In this document: positions 46,240-55,555 of the stretch, piece by piece
Numbering within the stretch: the stretch's first letter is position 1
Layout of the letters: every line of letters begins with the position of its first letter
Assembly: GCA_958295905.1 (NCBI GenBank)
Contig: OY282382.1
Location: 4,384,910-4,448,909 of the forward strand
Length of the DNA: 64,000 nucleotides
Direction: 5' to 3'
Source of the DNA: an uncultured Vicinamibacterales bacterium
Lineage (GTDB): Bacteria; Acidobacteriota; Vicinamibacteria; Vicinamibacterales; UBA8438
Program-made: the position numbers and the translations under genes
The notes under the pieces: model-generated
The model's database searches: none
What the model saw: the letters and a program-made list of their open reading frames with translations, nothing else
What the model was told of the DNA's origin: nothing

Positions 46240-48003
46240 CTAGGTCTGATGCTTGAAATGGTCGCCCAGAGTCACCTCCGGCGATCCGGACGCCGCACCG
46301 TAGGCCTCCCAGTCCGCCTCGTAGTCGTCCGACTTCAGGGCCCGGATGCTGAGACCGATCTTCCGCTCCGAGGGGCTCAGCTTGATTATCTTCATGCTGG
46401 TGACCTCGTCGACCTTCAGCTCGACCTTGTCGCGGCCCGTGTCGTCGTCGAACTCCGACACGTGGATGAGCCCCTCGATTCCCTCGGCCAGCTCCACGAA
46501 GGCGCCGAAGTTGGTGATGCGGACCACCTTGCCCTCGACCACCGATCCGACCTTGTGGTTCTCGAAGAACTCGTCCCATATATCGGTCGCGAGCTGCTTC
46601 AGCCCCAGGGACAGGCGCTGATTGTCCGGATCAACGTTGAGGACCATCGCCTCGACCTCGTCGCCCTTCTTCACGACCTCCGACGGATGCTTGAGGCGCT
46701 TGCTCCAGGACATGTCCGAGATGTGGATGAGCCCGTCGATGCCTTCCTCGACCTCGACGAACGCGCCGAACTCGGTCAGGTTGCGGACCCGCCCCGTCAA
46801 CCGGGCCCCGATCGGGTACTTGTCGGCGAGCTGATGCCACGGGTTCGACTCGATCTGCTTCAATCCGAGCGAGATGCGGCGCGCCTGGGGATCGACGCCG
46901 AGCACCATCGACTCGACCGCGTCGCCCACCGTGAGCAGCTTCGACGGGTGCTTGACCCGCTTGCTCCACGACATCTCCGATACGTGGATCAGGCCCTCGA
47001 CGCCCGGCTCCAGCTCGATGAACGCCCCGTAGTCGGTCAGGCTGACCACCTTGCCGCTCAGCCGCATGCCGACCTGGTAGCGCTCATCCACCGCCGTCCA
47101 CGGGTCGGCGTGAAGCTGCTTGTAGCCCAGCGACACCCGTTCGCTCGCGCGATCGAACTTGAGCACCACCACGTCGACTTCATCGTTCACCTTGAAGATC
47201 TCCGACGGATGGGCGGCGCGGCCCCACGACATGTCCGTCACGTGCAGCAGCCCGTCGAGCCCCCCGAGATCGATGAACGCGCCGTAGTCGGTGATGTTCT
47301 TGACGACCCCCCGGAACACCTTGCCCTCTTCGAGCGTCGCCAGGGTGTGCTTCTTCTTCTCGGCGTTCTCCTCTTCGAGCAGCGCCTTGCGGGACAGCAC
47401 GATGTTGCCGCGCTTCTTGTTGACCTTGATGACGCGCATGCGCAGCTCCTGACCGCGCAGCGCATCGAGATTGCGCACCGGACGCACGTCCACCTGCGAG
47501 CCCGGCAGGAACGCCCGCACCCCGATGTCGACCGCCAACCCGCCCTTGATCCGCTCGATGACGCGGCCGATGACGACCTTCTGGTCGTCGTACGCCTTCT
47601 CGACCTCGTCCCAGATCTTCATCTTCTCGGCCTTCTCGCGCGAGAGCACGATGTGGCCGTCACGGTCCTCGGTACGCTCGAGCAGGACATCGACGGCGTC
47701 ACCCTGCCGCACGATGCACTCGCCGTTCTCGTCGAGGAACTCCTGGATGGCGATCATCCCTTCAGACTTGTAGCCGACGTCGACCACCACCTCCGACGAG
47801 GACACCTTCAGCACGGTGCCGGTAATCACCTCGCCTTCGGCGATGTTGCGGAAACTGCCCTCGTAAAGCTGGAGCAACCGCTCGTACTCTTCGCGGCTGG
47901 ACTGATCATCATCGTCGTCGTACTGATCGGTCATGACCGTCATGGGCGCGGGTCGCGCGATCTTCTCCGGGCGGTCCACCTCGACGTCTTCTGCCTTCGT
48001 CAT
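46240..48003 (-). CDS. rpsA: 30S ribosomal protein S1
   Basis: 587 residues with six S1 RNA-binding repeats; repeats 3-5 carry the clear GLIHVSEMSW / GLIHISDMSWSKR signatures spaced by about 85 residues. An acidic N terminus (DQYDDDDDQSSREEYERLL) precedes repeat 1. S1 recruits mRNA to the 30S subunit. ATG 48003 follows GGAGAT eight to ten bases upstream. It has its own promoter within the end of cmk. The cmk-rpsA-ihfB order is widely conserved. Confidence 0.96.
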   Translation of the reverse strand: MTKAEDVEVDRPEKIARPAPMTVMTDQYDDDDDQSSREEYERLLQLYEGSFRNIAEGEVITGTVLKVSSSEVVVDVGYKSEGMIAIQEFLDENGECIVRQGDAVDVLLERTEDRDGHIVLSREKAEKMKIWDEVEKAYDDQKVVIGRVIERIKGGLAVDIGVRAFLPGSQVDVRPVRNLDALRGQELRMRVIKVNKKRGNIVLSRKALLEEENAEKKKHTLATLEEGKVFRGVVKNITDYGAFIDLGGLDGLLHVTDMSWGRAAHPSEIFKVNDEVDVVVLKFDRASERVSLGYKQLHADPWTAVDERYQVGMRLSGKVVSLTDYGAFIELEPGVEGLIHVSEMSWSKRVKHPSKLLTVGDAVESMVLGVDPQARRISLGLKQIESNPWHQLADKYPIGARLTGRVRNLTEFGAFVEVEEGIDGLIHISDMSWSKRLKHPSEVVKKGDEVEAMVLNVDPDNQRLSLGLKQLATDIWDEFFENHKVGSVVEGKVVRITNFGAFVELAEGIEGLIHVSEFDDDTGRDKVELKVDEVTSMKIIKLSPSERKIGLSIRALKSDDYEADWEAYGAASGSPEVTLGDHFKHQT

Positions 48004-48123
48004 GGAATTGCGAATCTCCTGTCAGTGCCCATTAACCGTCCCGCCGCGGGGTAGCCGTCGACACGCGGCAACCGGGGCGGGCGCCCGCCGTTGCCGAAAG
48101 CATCGATCGGCGATAAGCGGCAG

Positions 48124-48152
48124 ACTATATGCCAGTTATCGAGACGCGTCAA
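48124..48152 (-). promoter_or_regulatory. Sigma-70 type promoter of rpsA
   Basis: Minus strand TTGACG (48152-48147) and TATAGT (48129-48124) with a 17-base spacer, 121 bases before the rpsA ATG. The -35 box overlaps the cmk stop codon (TGA at 48151-48149), so rpsA can be transcribed independently of the upstream run. The leader of over 100 bases leaves room for S1 autoregulation, as known in E. coli. Confidence 0.8.
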
Positions 48153-48919
48153 ATGCGATCGACGCCGAAATCAGCCGAACCGCCCCGCTTCCCCGCGCCC
48201 GCCAGCCGGTCGCGCACGATGGTCAGCACGCGCTCGATGACCACCTCGAGCCGCAGACCGGTCGTGTCGACGCGCACCGCATCGCCGGCCATCACGAGCG
48301 GCGAACTGTTGCGGGTGCGGTCGGAACGGTCCCTCGCTTCGAGCGCGCTCGCCACGTCCGACAGGGTCGACGCGGCGCGGCCCAGGCCGTGCGCCGGATC
48401 CGCGGCGCGGCGGGCCGCCCGCTCCTCCGGGTCCGCGTCCAGGTAGATCTTCACGTCGGCGTCCGGAAACACCGTCGTGCCGATGTCCCGGCCCTCCATC
48501 ACCAACCCCTCCGCCGATGAACAGGCCCGCTGCCGGCAGACCAGCGCCGCGCGCACCGACGGCATCCGCGCCACGCCGGCGGCCGCCGCGTCGATCTCGG
48601 CGGTGCGGATCTCTTGCGTCACGTCGTGGCCGGCGACCGTCACGTGCCCCCCGCGCTGCGTCACCTCGACCTGTTCCGCCAACTGCCGCACGGCCACTTC
48701 GTCATCGAGCGCGAGTCCCCGGTGCGACGCCAGCCAGGCGACCGCCCGATACATCGCGCCGGTGTCCACGTAGCGGCATCCCAGCGCCTCGGCGATCGCG
48801 CGGGAGACACTTCCCTTCCCCGCCCCCGACGGCCCGTCTATCGCGATCACCGGGGTGACTCGAGCCGCGGCTCCGGTCGGATTCATCAACGAACTCGGCA
48901 CGGCCCGGGGAAGGCTCAC
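48149..48919 (-). CDS. cmk: Cytidylate kinase
   Basis: Phosphorylates CMP and dCMP. 256 residues from GTG 48919, which overlaps the rlu stop; ATG 48886 would give the more usual length. P-loop IDGPSGAGKGSVSRAIAEAL, CRYVDTGAMYRAVAWLA, VMEGRDIGTTVFPDADVKIY and EERAARRAADPAHG with the Arg cluster; ends PLVMAGDAVRVDTTGLRLEE-like. Conserved neighbour of rpsA. Confidence 0.94.
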   Translation of the reverse strand: MSLPRAVPSSLMNPTGAAARVTPVIAIDGPSGAGKGSVSRAIAEALGCRYVDTGAMYRAVAWLASHRGLALDDEVAVRQLAEQVEVTQRGGHVTVAGHDVTQEIRTAEIDAAAAGVARMPSVRAALVCRQRACSSAEGLVMEGRDIGTTVFPDADVKIYLDADPEERAARRAADPAHGLGRAASTLSDVASALEARDRSDRTRNSSPLVMAGDAVRVDTTGLRLEVVIERVLTIVRDRLAGAGKRGGSADFGVDRI

Positions 48920-49692
48920 GTTCGGCCCTCGGAAGCGGCGGTGACCGCCCGCCGCAACGCCGCCACCTCGCGCGCCGTCAAGTCACGGAACCGGCCCGGC
49001 CGGAGCCCCCGATCGCGGATCGGCCCGATCGCCACGCGCCGCAGCCGCACCACCGGGTGTCCGACCGACTCGCACATGTGCCGTATCTGACGCTTCCGCC
49101 CCTCGGTGACGCCGATCCGGATCAACGACTGATCTCCCGCCCGACCGCGTCCCGCGGACACCAGGCTGGCGGTGGCCGGCATCGTCCTGCGGCCATCGAC
49201 CACCACGCCCCCGGCCAACCGCTTCAACGCCGAGGCGTCCGGCACCCCCCGGACCCGCGCCTCGTACACCCGTTCGACGCGGTGCCGCGGATGCGTGAGC
49301 CGGGCCGCGAACTCGCCGTCGTTGGTCAGCAACAGAAGCCCCTCGCTGTCGTAGTCCAACCGGCCGACCGGATAGACCGATTCGCGGACCCCCGACAGCA
49401 GATGCATCACCGTACGGCGCCGCTCCGGATCGTCCCGGGTGGTCACCACGCCGCGCGGCTTGTTCAGCAGCAGATACCGCCGCCGCCCCCCGTCCCCGAC
49501 GCGGCGCCCGTCGACCCGGATGTCGTCGGCGCCGGGATCCGCCTTCGCGCCGGGGGTGGACACCACCACGCCGTTGACGGTGACCCGGCCCTCGCGCATC
49601 AGCGACTCCGCGGCCCGGCGCGACGCGATGCCGGCCGCGGCAATCACCTTCTGCAGCCGCACGCCATCCGGTGCAACGAGGGGGTTCACCAC
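48916..49692 (-). CDS. RsuA/RluB-family pseudouridine synthase
   Basis: 258 residues. S4 RNA-binding domain first (RLQKVIAAAGIASRRAAESL), then catalytic YPVGRLDYDSEGLLLLTNDG with the Asp, and ITEGRKRQIRHMCESVGHPV-type C-terminal motif (VTEGRKRQIRHMCE). Starts GTG 49692; GTG 49701, overlapping the scpB TAG, and GTG 49689 are alternatives. RluB (23S) is favoured by the gene order scpB-rlu-cmk. Confidence 0.92.
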   Translation of the reverse strand: MVNPLVAPDGVRLQKVIAAAGIASRRAAESLMREGRVTVNGVVVSTPGAKADPGADDIRVDGRRVGDGGRRRYLLLNKPRGVVTTRDDPERRRTVMHLLSGVRESVYPVGRLDYDSEGLLLLTNDGEFAARLTHPRHRVERVYEARVRGVPDASALKRLAGGVVVDGRRTMPATASLVSAGRGRAGDQSLIRIGVTEGRKRQIRHMCESVGHPVVRLRRVAIGPIRDRGLRPGRFRDLTAREVAALRRAVTAASEGRT

Positions 49693-49700
49693 GGACTCCA

Positions 49701-50339
49701 CTAATGCACCTGCCCGGACGGCGTGGACCCGGGATCTCCGGACGTCTCCGGCGCCGGGCCGTCCAACGGCAGCGATTGGACCGATTCGCCCGCGGCCAGC
49801 GCCGACGGCACCTCCATGCCGAGCGCCTCGGCCATCTCCTCCACCTTCGGCAGGTCGTTCAGATCGCTCAGTCCGAACTGGTTCAGGAACTCCCGCGTCG
49901 TCGCGTAGAGAAAAGGCCGGCCCACGACCTGCTTGCGGCCGATCACCTTCACCAGTTGCCGGTCGAGCAGGGTCCCGACCACCCCGGAGGCGTTGACGCC
50001 CCGAATCTCCGCAATTTCCGCGCTGGTAATCGGCTGCTTGTAGGCGATGACGGCCAGCGTCTCGAGCGCCTGCACCGACAGGCGCTGCTTCGCGTGCTGG
50101 TGGAACAGCCGCCGCACCCACTCGTGCAGCTCGGGCCGGGTGCAGATTTGGTAGCCGCCGGCCACCTGCACCATCTGTAGGCCGCCCCGCTGCTCGTACT
50201 CGGCCTGCAGCGCCTCCAGCGCCCGCTCGATGTCTTCCTTCGGCGGTCCGTCGAGCAGCTCCGACAGCGCCTCCGGCGTCAGCGGGCCCGGCGACGCGAA
50301 GATGAGCGCTTCCAGTATCGGTTTGAGATCGTCCGGCAT
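49701..50339 (-). CDS. scpB: Segregation and condensation protein ScpB
   Basis: 212-residue subunit of the SMC-ScpAB condensin. Two winged-helix domains: LKPILEALIFASPGPLTPEA and RLSVQALETLAVIAYKQPIT, with SAEIAEIRGVNASGVVGTLL and GRPFLYATTREFLNQFGL. A 30-residue polar tail follows. ATG 50339 lies 29 bases after scpA. Confidence 0.95.
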   Translation of the reverse strand: MPDDLKPILEALIFASPGPLTPEALSELLDGPPKEDIERALEALQAEYEQRGGLQMVQVAGGYQICTRPELHEWVRRLFHQHAKQRLSVQALETLAVIAYKQPITSAEIAEIRGVNASGVVGTLLDRQLVKVIGRKQVVGRPFLYATTREFLNQFGLSDLNDLPKVEEMAEALGMEVPSALAAGESVQSLPLDGPAPETSGDPGSTPSGQVH

Positions 50340-50368
50340 GCTGGGTTGTCCCGGCCCGAAGGCCGCCG

Positions 50369-51229
50369 TCACCCGATCCTGTCCTCCGGGTCCGCGGTCG
50401 ATTCTATCGGCTTCGGCGCATCCTCGGGGGGCTCGCGGCGATACACTCGGATAGGACTGCACGACCCGGATTGAAACACCCGTATCAGCTTCAGCCGAAT
50501 CATCTCGAGCACCGCGAGAAAAGTCGTGATGAGGTCGACGCGACCGGCGTCCTCGGCGAAGAGATCCTCGAATCCGCACGCCCCCCCGATGTGGACGAGC
50601 TGCTCCGTCAACTGCCGGGTGCGGGTCTCGATAGACACCTCCGCCGCCGGCAGGGGCACCCCCGGCGGAACCCGGGCGCGCGTGAGAACCGACTGGAACG
50701 CCTGCAGCAGCCCGAACAGGTCGACCTCGAGCTCCCGCTCGAACGGCTCGCCCGCGAGATCCACCAGCCGCTCGTCGGCGAGCCCCCACTGCGCGCTCCG
50801 CACCGTCTGCCGTTCGTGCAGCAGCTCCGCCGCCGCCTTGAACTTCTGGTGCTCGATGAGACGCCGGACGAGCGCCTCGCGCGGATCCTCCTCTTCCTCC
50901 GGATCTCCCGTCCCCGTTTCCGGCCGGGGAACCAGGGTCCGCGCCTTGATCTGGATCAGCGTGGCCGCCATCAGCAGGAACTCGCCGGCGGTGTCGAGGT
51001 TGAGCTCCTTCATCAGCTCGATGTACTCGAGATACTGTTGGGTGATCAGCGCGATGGGGATGTCGTAGATGTCGATCTGGTTCGTCCGGATGAGGTGCAG
51101 CAAGAGGTCCAGCGGCCCCTCGAAGTTGTCGAGCCGGACCGGGTAGTCATCGAGAACCGACTCGAACTCGCCGGTCCGGCCGGCGCCGCCCGGTCCCCGC
51201 CCGGTGTGCGCCGCATCTCGGCTCGTCAT
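50369..51229 (-). CDS. scpA: Segregation and condensation protein ScpA
   Basis: 286-residue kleisin that bridges SMC heads. N-terminal YPVRLDNFEGPLDLLLHLIR and NQIDIYDIPIALITQQYLEY are the family signature; the C-terminal winged helix includes RVDLITTFLAVLEMIRLKLI. ATG 51229 overlaps the trpS stop. The first 25 residues are a polar extension. Confidence 0.95.
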   Translation of the reverse strand: MTSRDAAHTGRGPGGAGRTGEFESVLDDYPVRLDNFEGPLDLLLHLIRTNQIDIYDIPIALITQQYLEYIELMKELNLDTAGEFLLMAATLIQIKARTLVPRPETGTGDPEEEEDPREALVRRLIEHQKFKAAAELLHERQTVRSAQWGLADERLVDLAGEPFERELEVDLFGLLQAFQSVLTRARVPPGVPLPAAEVSIETRTRQLTEQLVHIGGACGFEDLFAEDAGRVDLITTFLAVLEMIRLKLIRVFQSGSCSPIRVYRREPPEDAPKPIESTADPEDRIG

Positions 51230-52218
51230 TTGTATGTCAGCCCGACCGCCCCGCGAACCTGTTCCATCGTCTCCCGGGCGATGCGGCGCGCCCGGAGAGA
51301 CCCGTCCATCAGGATCTCACGGACCCGCCCCGGCCGGGCGAGAACCTCGGCCCGGCGCTCGCGCAGCGGATCGAGGGCCGCGTTGAGGGCGCGGGCCAGC
51401 TTCTGCTTGACCTCGACGTCGCCCACCGCGCCGGCGCGGTAGCGGCTCTTCAAATCGTCGACCTCGGCGGTATCGGGATTGAAGGCGTCGTGGTACGTGA
51501 ACACCGGATTGCCCTCGACGGTGCCGGGGATGTCGGCGCGGATCCGTTTCGGGTCCGTGTACATCCGCATCACCTTCTTCTTCACGGTCGCGGCGTCGTC
51601 CGACAGGCTGATGGCGTTGTCGTAGCTCTTGCTCATCTTCCGGTTGTCGAGTCCCGGCAGCCGCGGAAAACGGGTCAGCAACGGCTGCGGCTCGGGGAAC
51701 AGATCGCCGAAGAACCCGTGAAACCGCCGCACCACCTCGCGATCGAGCTCGAGATGCGGCACCTGATCGTCCCCCACCGGCACGTAGTTCGCCTTGTAGA
51801 TGATCACGTCGGCGCCCTGCAGGAGCGGATAGCCGAGGAACCCGAGCGTCGACAGATCCTTCTCGGCGAGTTGCTCGATCTGCTCCTTGTAGGTCGGCAC
51901 CCGCTCGAGCCACGGAATCGGCACCACCATTTGCAGGAGCAGGTAGAGCTCGGCATGCTCGGGCACCTGCGACTGGATGAACAACGTGCTCCGATCGGGG
52001 TCGACCCCGGCGGCAATCCAGTCCGCCGCGTTGTCGCAGGCGTACCCGGCGAGCCCGCCCGTATCGGAGTACTCGCTGGTCAGCGCATGCCAGTCCGCAA
52101 CGAAGTACATGCAATCGTAGTCGTCCTGCAACCGGGTCCACTGCTGCAGCGCGCCGACCAGATGGCCGAGGTGCAGCTTGCCGGTTGGACGCATGCCGGA
52201 CACGACGCGTGGCTTCAC
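51226..52218 (-). CDS. trpS: Tryptophanyl-tRNA synthetase
   Basis: 330-residue class I synthetase. GTG 52218 overlaps the site-2 protease stop. Motifs: RPTGKLHLGHLVGALQQW (HIGH variant HLGH), YFVADWHALTSEYSD, GADVIIYKANYVPVGDDQVP and KMSKSYDNAISLSDD. Length and motifs are standard. Confidence 0.96.
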   Translation of the reverse strand: MKPRVVSGMRPTGKLHLGHLVGALQQWTRLQDDYDCMYFVADWHALTSEYSDTGGLAGYACDNAADWIAAGVDPDRSTLFIQSQVPEHAELYLLLQMVVPIPWLERVPTYKEQIEQLAEKDLSTLGFLGYPLLQGADVIIYKANYVPVGDDQVPHLELDREVVRRFHGFFGDLFPEPQPLLTRFPRLPGLDNRKMSKSYDNAISLSDDAATVKKKVMRMYTDPKRIRADIPGTVEGNPVFTYHDAFNPDTAEVDDLKSRYRAGAVGDVEVKQKLARALNAALDPLRERRAEVLARPGRVREILMDGSLRARRIARETMEQVRGAVGLTYK

Positions 52219-52850
52219 GGTAGCAACCACCCCATCAGCAACGACATCGGCGGCCCGATCAACCGGTACAGCCAACCCGTCGCCATCAACACCAGGAGAA
52301 TCAGGAACCCGTACGGCCTGACGAGTCGGTCGTAGGGCTCGGCCAGCGCCGCCGGCAGCAGCCCCGCCAGCACGTTCCCGCCGTCGAGCGGCGGCACCGG
52401 AATCATGTTGAACACCGCCAGCAGCAGGTTCAGTTGGAGCATCGCGAACGCAAACGTCGCGAGCGTGCCGGCGGGCCCGTCGGCGGCCTCCAGCCCCCCC
52501 GGCACGGCCCCCAGCAGCCACGACGCCCCGATCGCGAGCAGGATGTTGCTGGCCGGTCCGGCCGCGGCAATCACCAGGAAGTCGCGCCGGGGCTGGGCCA
52601 GGTTGGCCGGATTGACGGGCACCGGCTTGGCCCAGCCGAACACGAATCCGCCGGCCAGGATCCCCAGCAGGGGCAGGATCACCGTGCCGACGGGGTCGAC
52701 GTGCACGGCCGGGTTCAAGGACATCCGGCCGAGCCGCCGAGCCGTGGGATCGCCGTACCAGTCGGCCGTCACGGCGTGGGCCGCCTCGTGGATCGTCAGG
52801 GACAGGAGCAGGACCGGGAGGATGACGAGGAGCTGACCGATATCGGGCAA
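52215..52850 (-). CDS. Site-2 protease family (M50) metalloprotease
   Basis: 211-residue membrane zinc protease with about five helices. Zinc motif SLTIHEAAHAVTADWYGDP (HExxH) in the first helix and NMIPVPPLDGGNVLAGLLP with the Asp ligand. TTG 52850 is the first start after an in-frame stop. This short form without PDZ domain is common beside trpS-scpAB; substrates unknown. Confidence 0.9.
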   Translation of the reverse strand: MPDIGQLLVILPVLLLSLTIHEAAHAVTADWYGDPTARRLGRMSLNPAVHVDPVGTVILPLLGILAGGFVFGWAKPVPVNPANLAQPRRDFLVIAAAGPASNILLAIGASWLLGAVPGGLEAADGPAGTLATFAFAMLQLNLLLAVFNMIPVPPLDGGNVLAGLLPAALAEPYDRLVRPYGFLILLVLMATGWLYRLIGPPMSLLMGWLLP

Positions 52851-52879
52851 GACTCATCAGCATAAAATGACCGGCGGGG

Positions 52880-54796
52880 TCACTGCAAGTCCGGAGCCCG
52901 GGGCTCGGCCGCGAAGTGAGCCAGCACCGCATCGGCGACCTTGGCTCCGACCACCGGGACGAGTTCCTCGCGGGTCGCGCGGCGGACGTTGGCCACGCTC
53001 CCGAACCGGGTCAGCAGCACCCGCCGCCGGCGCGGCCCGACCCCCGGGATGCCGTCGAGGACCGACTGCAGGTCGCGGCGGGACCGCGCGGTCCGGTGGT
53101 AGGTGACCGCGAATCGGTGGGCCTCGTCGCGCAACCGCTGCAGCAGGCGCAACGCCGGACTCGCGGCGTCGAGGGCGATGGGATCCGCCGCATCCCGGGT
53201 GAAGATGAGCTCCTCCTGCTTCGCCAGCCCGACCGCCACCAGGTTCGACAGGCCGAGCGACGCGAACGCCTCGTAGGCGGACGACAACTGCCCGCGGCCG
53301 CCGTCGATCACCACCAGATCGGGCAGCGGCCCACCGTCGTCGAGCAGCCGGCGGTACCGGCGGCCGACCACCTCGCGCATCGCCGCGAAGTCGTCCAGCA
53401 GGCGGGCGTCGGCGCCGGGCGCGGGGCCCTTGCCGCGCCGGCGCGGGCGCGGGGGCGCCCCGGGCGGCGCGGTGCGCTCCCCGCCCCAGTGGGTCCCCCG
53501 CACCCGGTACTTCCGGTACTCCTTGCGAGCCGCCCGTCCATCCTCGCAGACCACCATCGATCCGACCGTCTCCGCCCCCTGCAGGGTGGAGATGTCGAAG
53601 CACTCGATGCGCCTCGGCACCACCGGCAGCCCCAGCACCGTCCGCAGCTCGTCGAGGGCGGCGGCGCCGGCGCGGGCCTCGTCGCTGTAGCGCGACCGGT
53701 AGGCGAGGGCCGCGTTGCGGGTGGCGAGATCCAGCAGCCCGCGCTTCTCCCCCCGTTTCGGGACGGTGATCCGCACCCGCCGCCCCGCCCGCCCGCCCAG
53801 CCAGCTCTCCAGCGCCTCCGGCTCCTCGATCTCGACCGGCAGATGCACCTCGGGGGGGGCGGCCCGCGCCTCGTAGAACTGCTGCACCGCCGCCTGCACG
53901 GTCTCCCGTTCCGCCGGCCCCGCCCCCGCCGGCAGGTCGGCGGCCAGCTCGACCCGTTCGATGACCCGCCCGCCCCGCATCTGGAACACCTGGATGATCG
54001 CGCCGGACGGCCCGATCTTGACGCCGAAGGCGTCGCGGTCGCCCAGGCGCACCGACGACATCTTCTGCTGGCGGTCCCGCAGCGTCTCTATCGTCCCGAT
54101 CGCGTCGCGGGTCTGGGCCGCCTCCTCGTACCGCAGATCGTCGGAGGCCTCCAGCATCCGCCGTTTCAGATCGGCGATCAGCTCGTCGTTCCGCCCCTCC
54201 AGGAACAGCTTCGTGTGCTCGACCGCCTCCGCGTACTGCTCGGGGCTGCACAGGGTGGCGACGCACGGCGCGATGCACCGCTTGATGTCGTACTCCAGGC
54301 AGGCCCGCCCCCGGCGGCCGTTGATGACCTCGTTGCACGAACGGATGCCGAACAGCTTGTGCGTCAGCGACATCGTCTTGCGGGCCAGGGTCGCGGGCAG
54401 GAACGGCCCCGCGTAGGTGTGTCCGTCGCGGGCCACCCGGCGCGCCACGAGCACCCGCGGGAACGCCTCGCCGGTCGTGAGCTGCAGGTACGGGTAGTTC
54501 TTGTCGTCGCGGAGCAGGATGTTGAACCGCGGCGACCGTTGCTTGATGAGATGGGCTTCGAGGGCCAGGGCCTCGACCAGCGAGTCGGTGACGATGACCT
54601 CCAGCCGGGCCACCTCGTCGAGCAGCGCGTCGGTCTTGGGGCTCGATCCGTAGGCCCCCAGGTAGCTGCGCACGCGGGCCCGCAGCGAACGCGCCCGGCC
54701 CACGTAGAGCGTCCCGCCGGCGTCGTCGAGATACAGGTAGACGCCGGGCTGCTCGGGCAGGGCCGCGATCCGCTTCTTGAGATCACGAATGGCCAT
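52880..54796 (-). CDS. uvrC: Excinuclease ABC subunit C
   Basis: Makes both incisions in nucleotide excision repair. 638 residues: GIY-YIG nuclease (PGVYLYLDDAGGTLYVGRAR), Cys-rich EYDIKRCIAPCVATLCSPEQ, UVR domain (LKRRMLEASDDLRYEEAAQT), RNase H-like nuclease (FDISTLQGAETVGSMVV, LPDLVVIDGGRGQLSSAYEA) and helix-hairpin-helix (LDGIPGVGPRRRRVLL). An RGTHWGGERTAPPGAPPRPR basic insertion near residue 430 is extra. Confidence 0.95.
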   Translation of the reverse strand: MAIRDLKKRIAALPEQPGVYLYLDDAGGTLYVGRARSLRARVRSYLGAYGSSPKTDALLDEVARLEVIVTDSLVEALALEAHLIKQRSPRFNILLRDDKNYPYLQLTTGEAFPRVLVARRVARDGHTYAGPFLPATLARKTMSLTHKLFGIRSCNEVINGRRGRACLEYDIKRCIAPCVATLCSPEQYAEAVEHTKLFLEGRNDELIADLKRRMLEASDDLRYEEAAQTRDAIGTIETLRDRQQKMSSVRLGDRDAFGVKIGPSGAIIQVFQMRGGRVIERVELAADLPAGAGPAERETVQAAVQQFYEARAAPPEVHLPVEIEEPEALESWLGGRAGRRVRITVPKRGEKRGLLDLATRNAALAYRSRYSDEARAGAAALDELRTVLGLPVVPRRIECFDISTLQGAETVGSMVVCEDGRAARKEYRKYRVRGTHWGGERTAPPGAPPRPRRRGKGPAPGADARLLDDFAAMREVVGRRYRRLLDDGGPLPDLVVIDGGRGQLSSAYEAFASLGLSNLVAVGLAKQEELIFTRDAADPIALDAASPALRLLQRLRDEAHRFAVTYHRTARSRRDLQSVLDGIPGVGPRRRRVLLTRFGSVANVRRATREELVPVVGAKVADAVLAHFAAEPRAPDLQ

Positions 54797-54884
54797 GGAT
54801 TACACTGCGGGGTTCGTGCTGTCGGAGGGGCGCCGCACCGGGGGCGGGCGCGCCGACGGTATCACAGCGTTCGCATCTCCCACC

Positions 54885-55484
54885 ATGACGTTCACGGGCG
54901 CCGTCGGCGCCGCCTGCATGTTCCCGCTCCGCGCCATCATTCGGGCGTGCGTCGCGTTACGGATTCATCCCAACGCGCTCACCCTGATCGGTGTGGTGAT
55001 CAACTTCATCGCGGCCTGGTTCTTCGCGCAGGGGTCCTTCATCACCGCCGGCTTCATCATGCTGGTCGCCAACATCTTCGACTTCATCGACGGCAAGGTG
55101 GCCGAGGCGACGAACCTGGCGTCACGGTTCGGCGGGTTCTGGGACTCGGTCATGGACCGGTTCTCCGATCTGTCGCTGTTCATCGGCGTCATCTATCTGT
55201 ACGCGCAGCTCGGGCGCACCGACTACGTCATGATCGCCGCTTTCGCGATGATGTTCTCGGTGATGACGAGCTATACGCGGGCCCGGGCCGAGTCCATGAT
55301 CGACAAGTGCAAGGTCGGGTTCATGGAGCGTCCCGAACGGATCGTGCTCGTGATGATCGGGGCGTTCACGAACCGGATGGGCGCCGTGCTCTGGGTCATC
55401 CTGGTGTTGTCGATCGTCACCGTGCTCGACCGGATCTACTTCACCTGGCGGGCCCTCGAGACCCAGGAAGCGGGGGCACGGTAA
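54885..55484 (+). CDS. CDP-alcohol phosphatidyltransferase family protein
   Basis: 199-residue membrane enzyme that swaps CMP for an alcohol in phospholipid synthesis. ATG 54885 (MTFTGAVGAACMFPLRA). The motif D-x2-DG-x2-AR-x8-G-x3-D-x3-D appears as DFIDGKVAEATNLASRFG then GFWDSVMD; the Arg is replaced by Glu, all Asp are kept. Five or six helices. Substrate (glycerol-phosphate, inositol-phosphate or other) not determinable. Its 3' end is duplicated downstream. Confidence 0.88.
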   Translation: MTFTGAVGAACMFPLRAIIRACVALRIHPNALTLIGVVINFIAAWFFAQGSFITAGFIMLVANIFDFIDGKVAEATNLASRFGGFWDSVMDRFSDLSLFIGVIYLYAQLGRTDYVMIAAFAMMFSVMTSYTRARAESMIDKCKVGFMERPERIVLVMIGAFTNRMGAVLWVILVLSIVTVLDRIYFTWRALETQEAGAR

Positions 55485-55555
55485 CGATGCGCCTGCGCGC
55501 GCCGCTCGGCGTCCTCGACCTCGAGACCCAGGAAGCGGGGGCACGGTAACGATGC
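55455..55555. repeat. Direct repeat of the phosphatidyltransferase 3' end
   Basis: A 36-bp segment at 55455-55490 (encoding LETQEAGAR, the stop TAA, then CGATGC) recurs without change at 55520-55555, offset 65. Between the copies lie 29 bases. The second copy closes a 20-codon frame (ATG 55487, MRLRAPLGVLDLETQEAGAR) and its CGATGC provides the ATG of the next gene at 55552. Confidence 0.92.
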
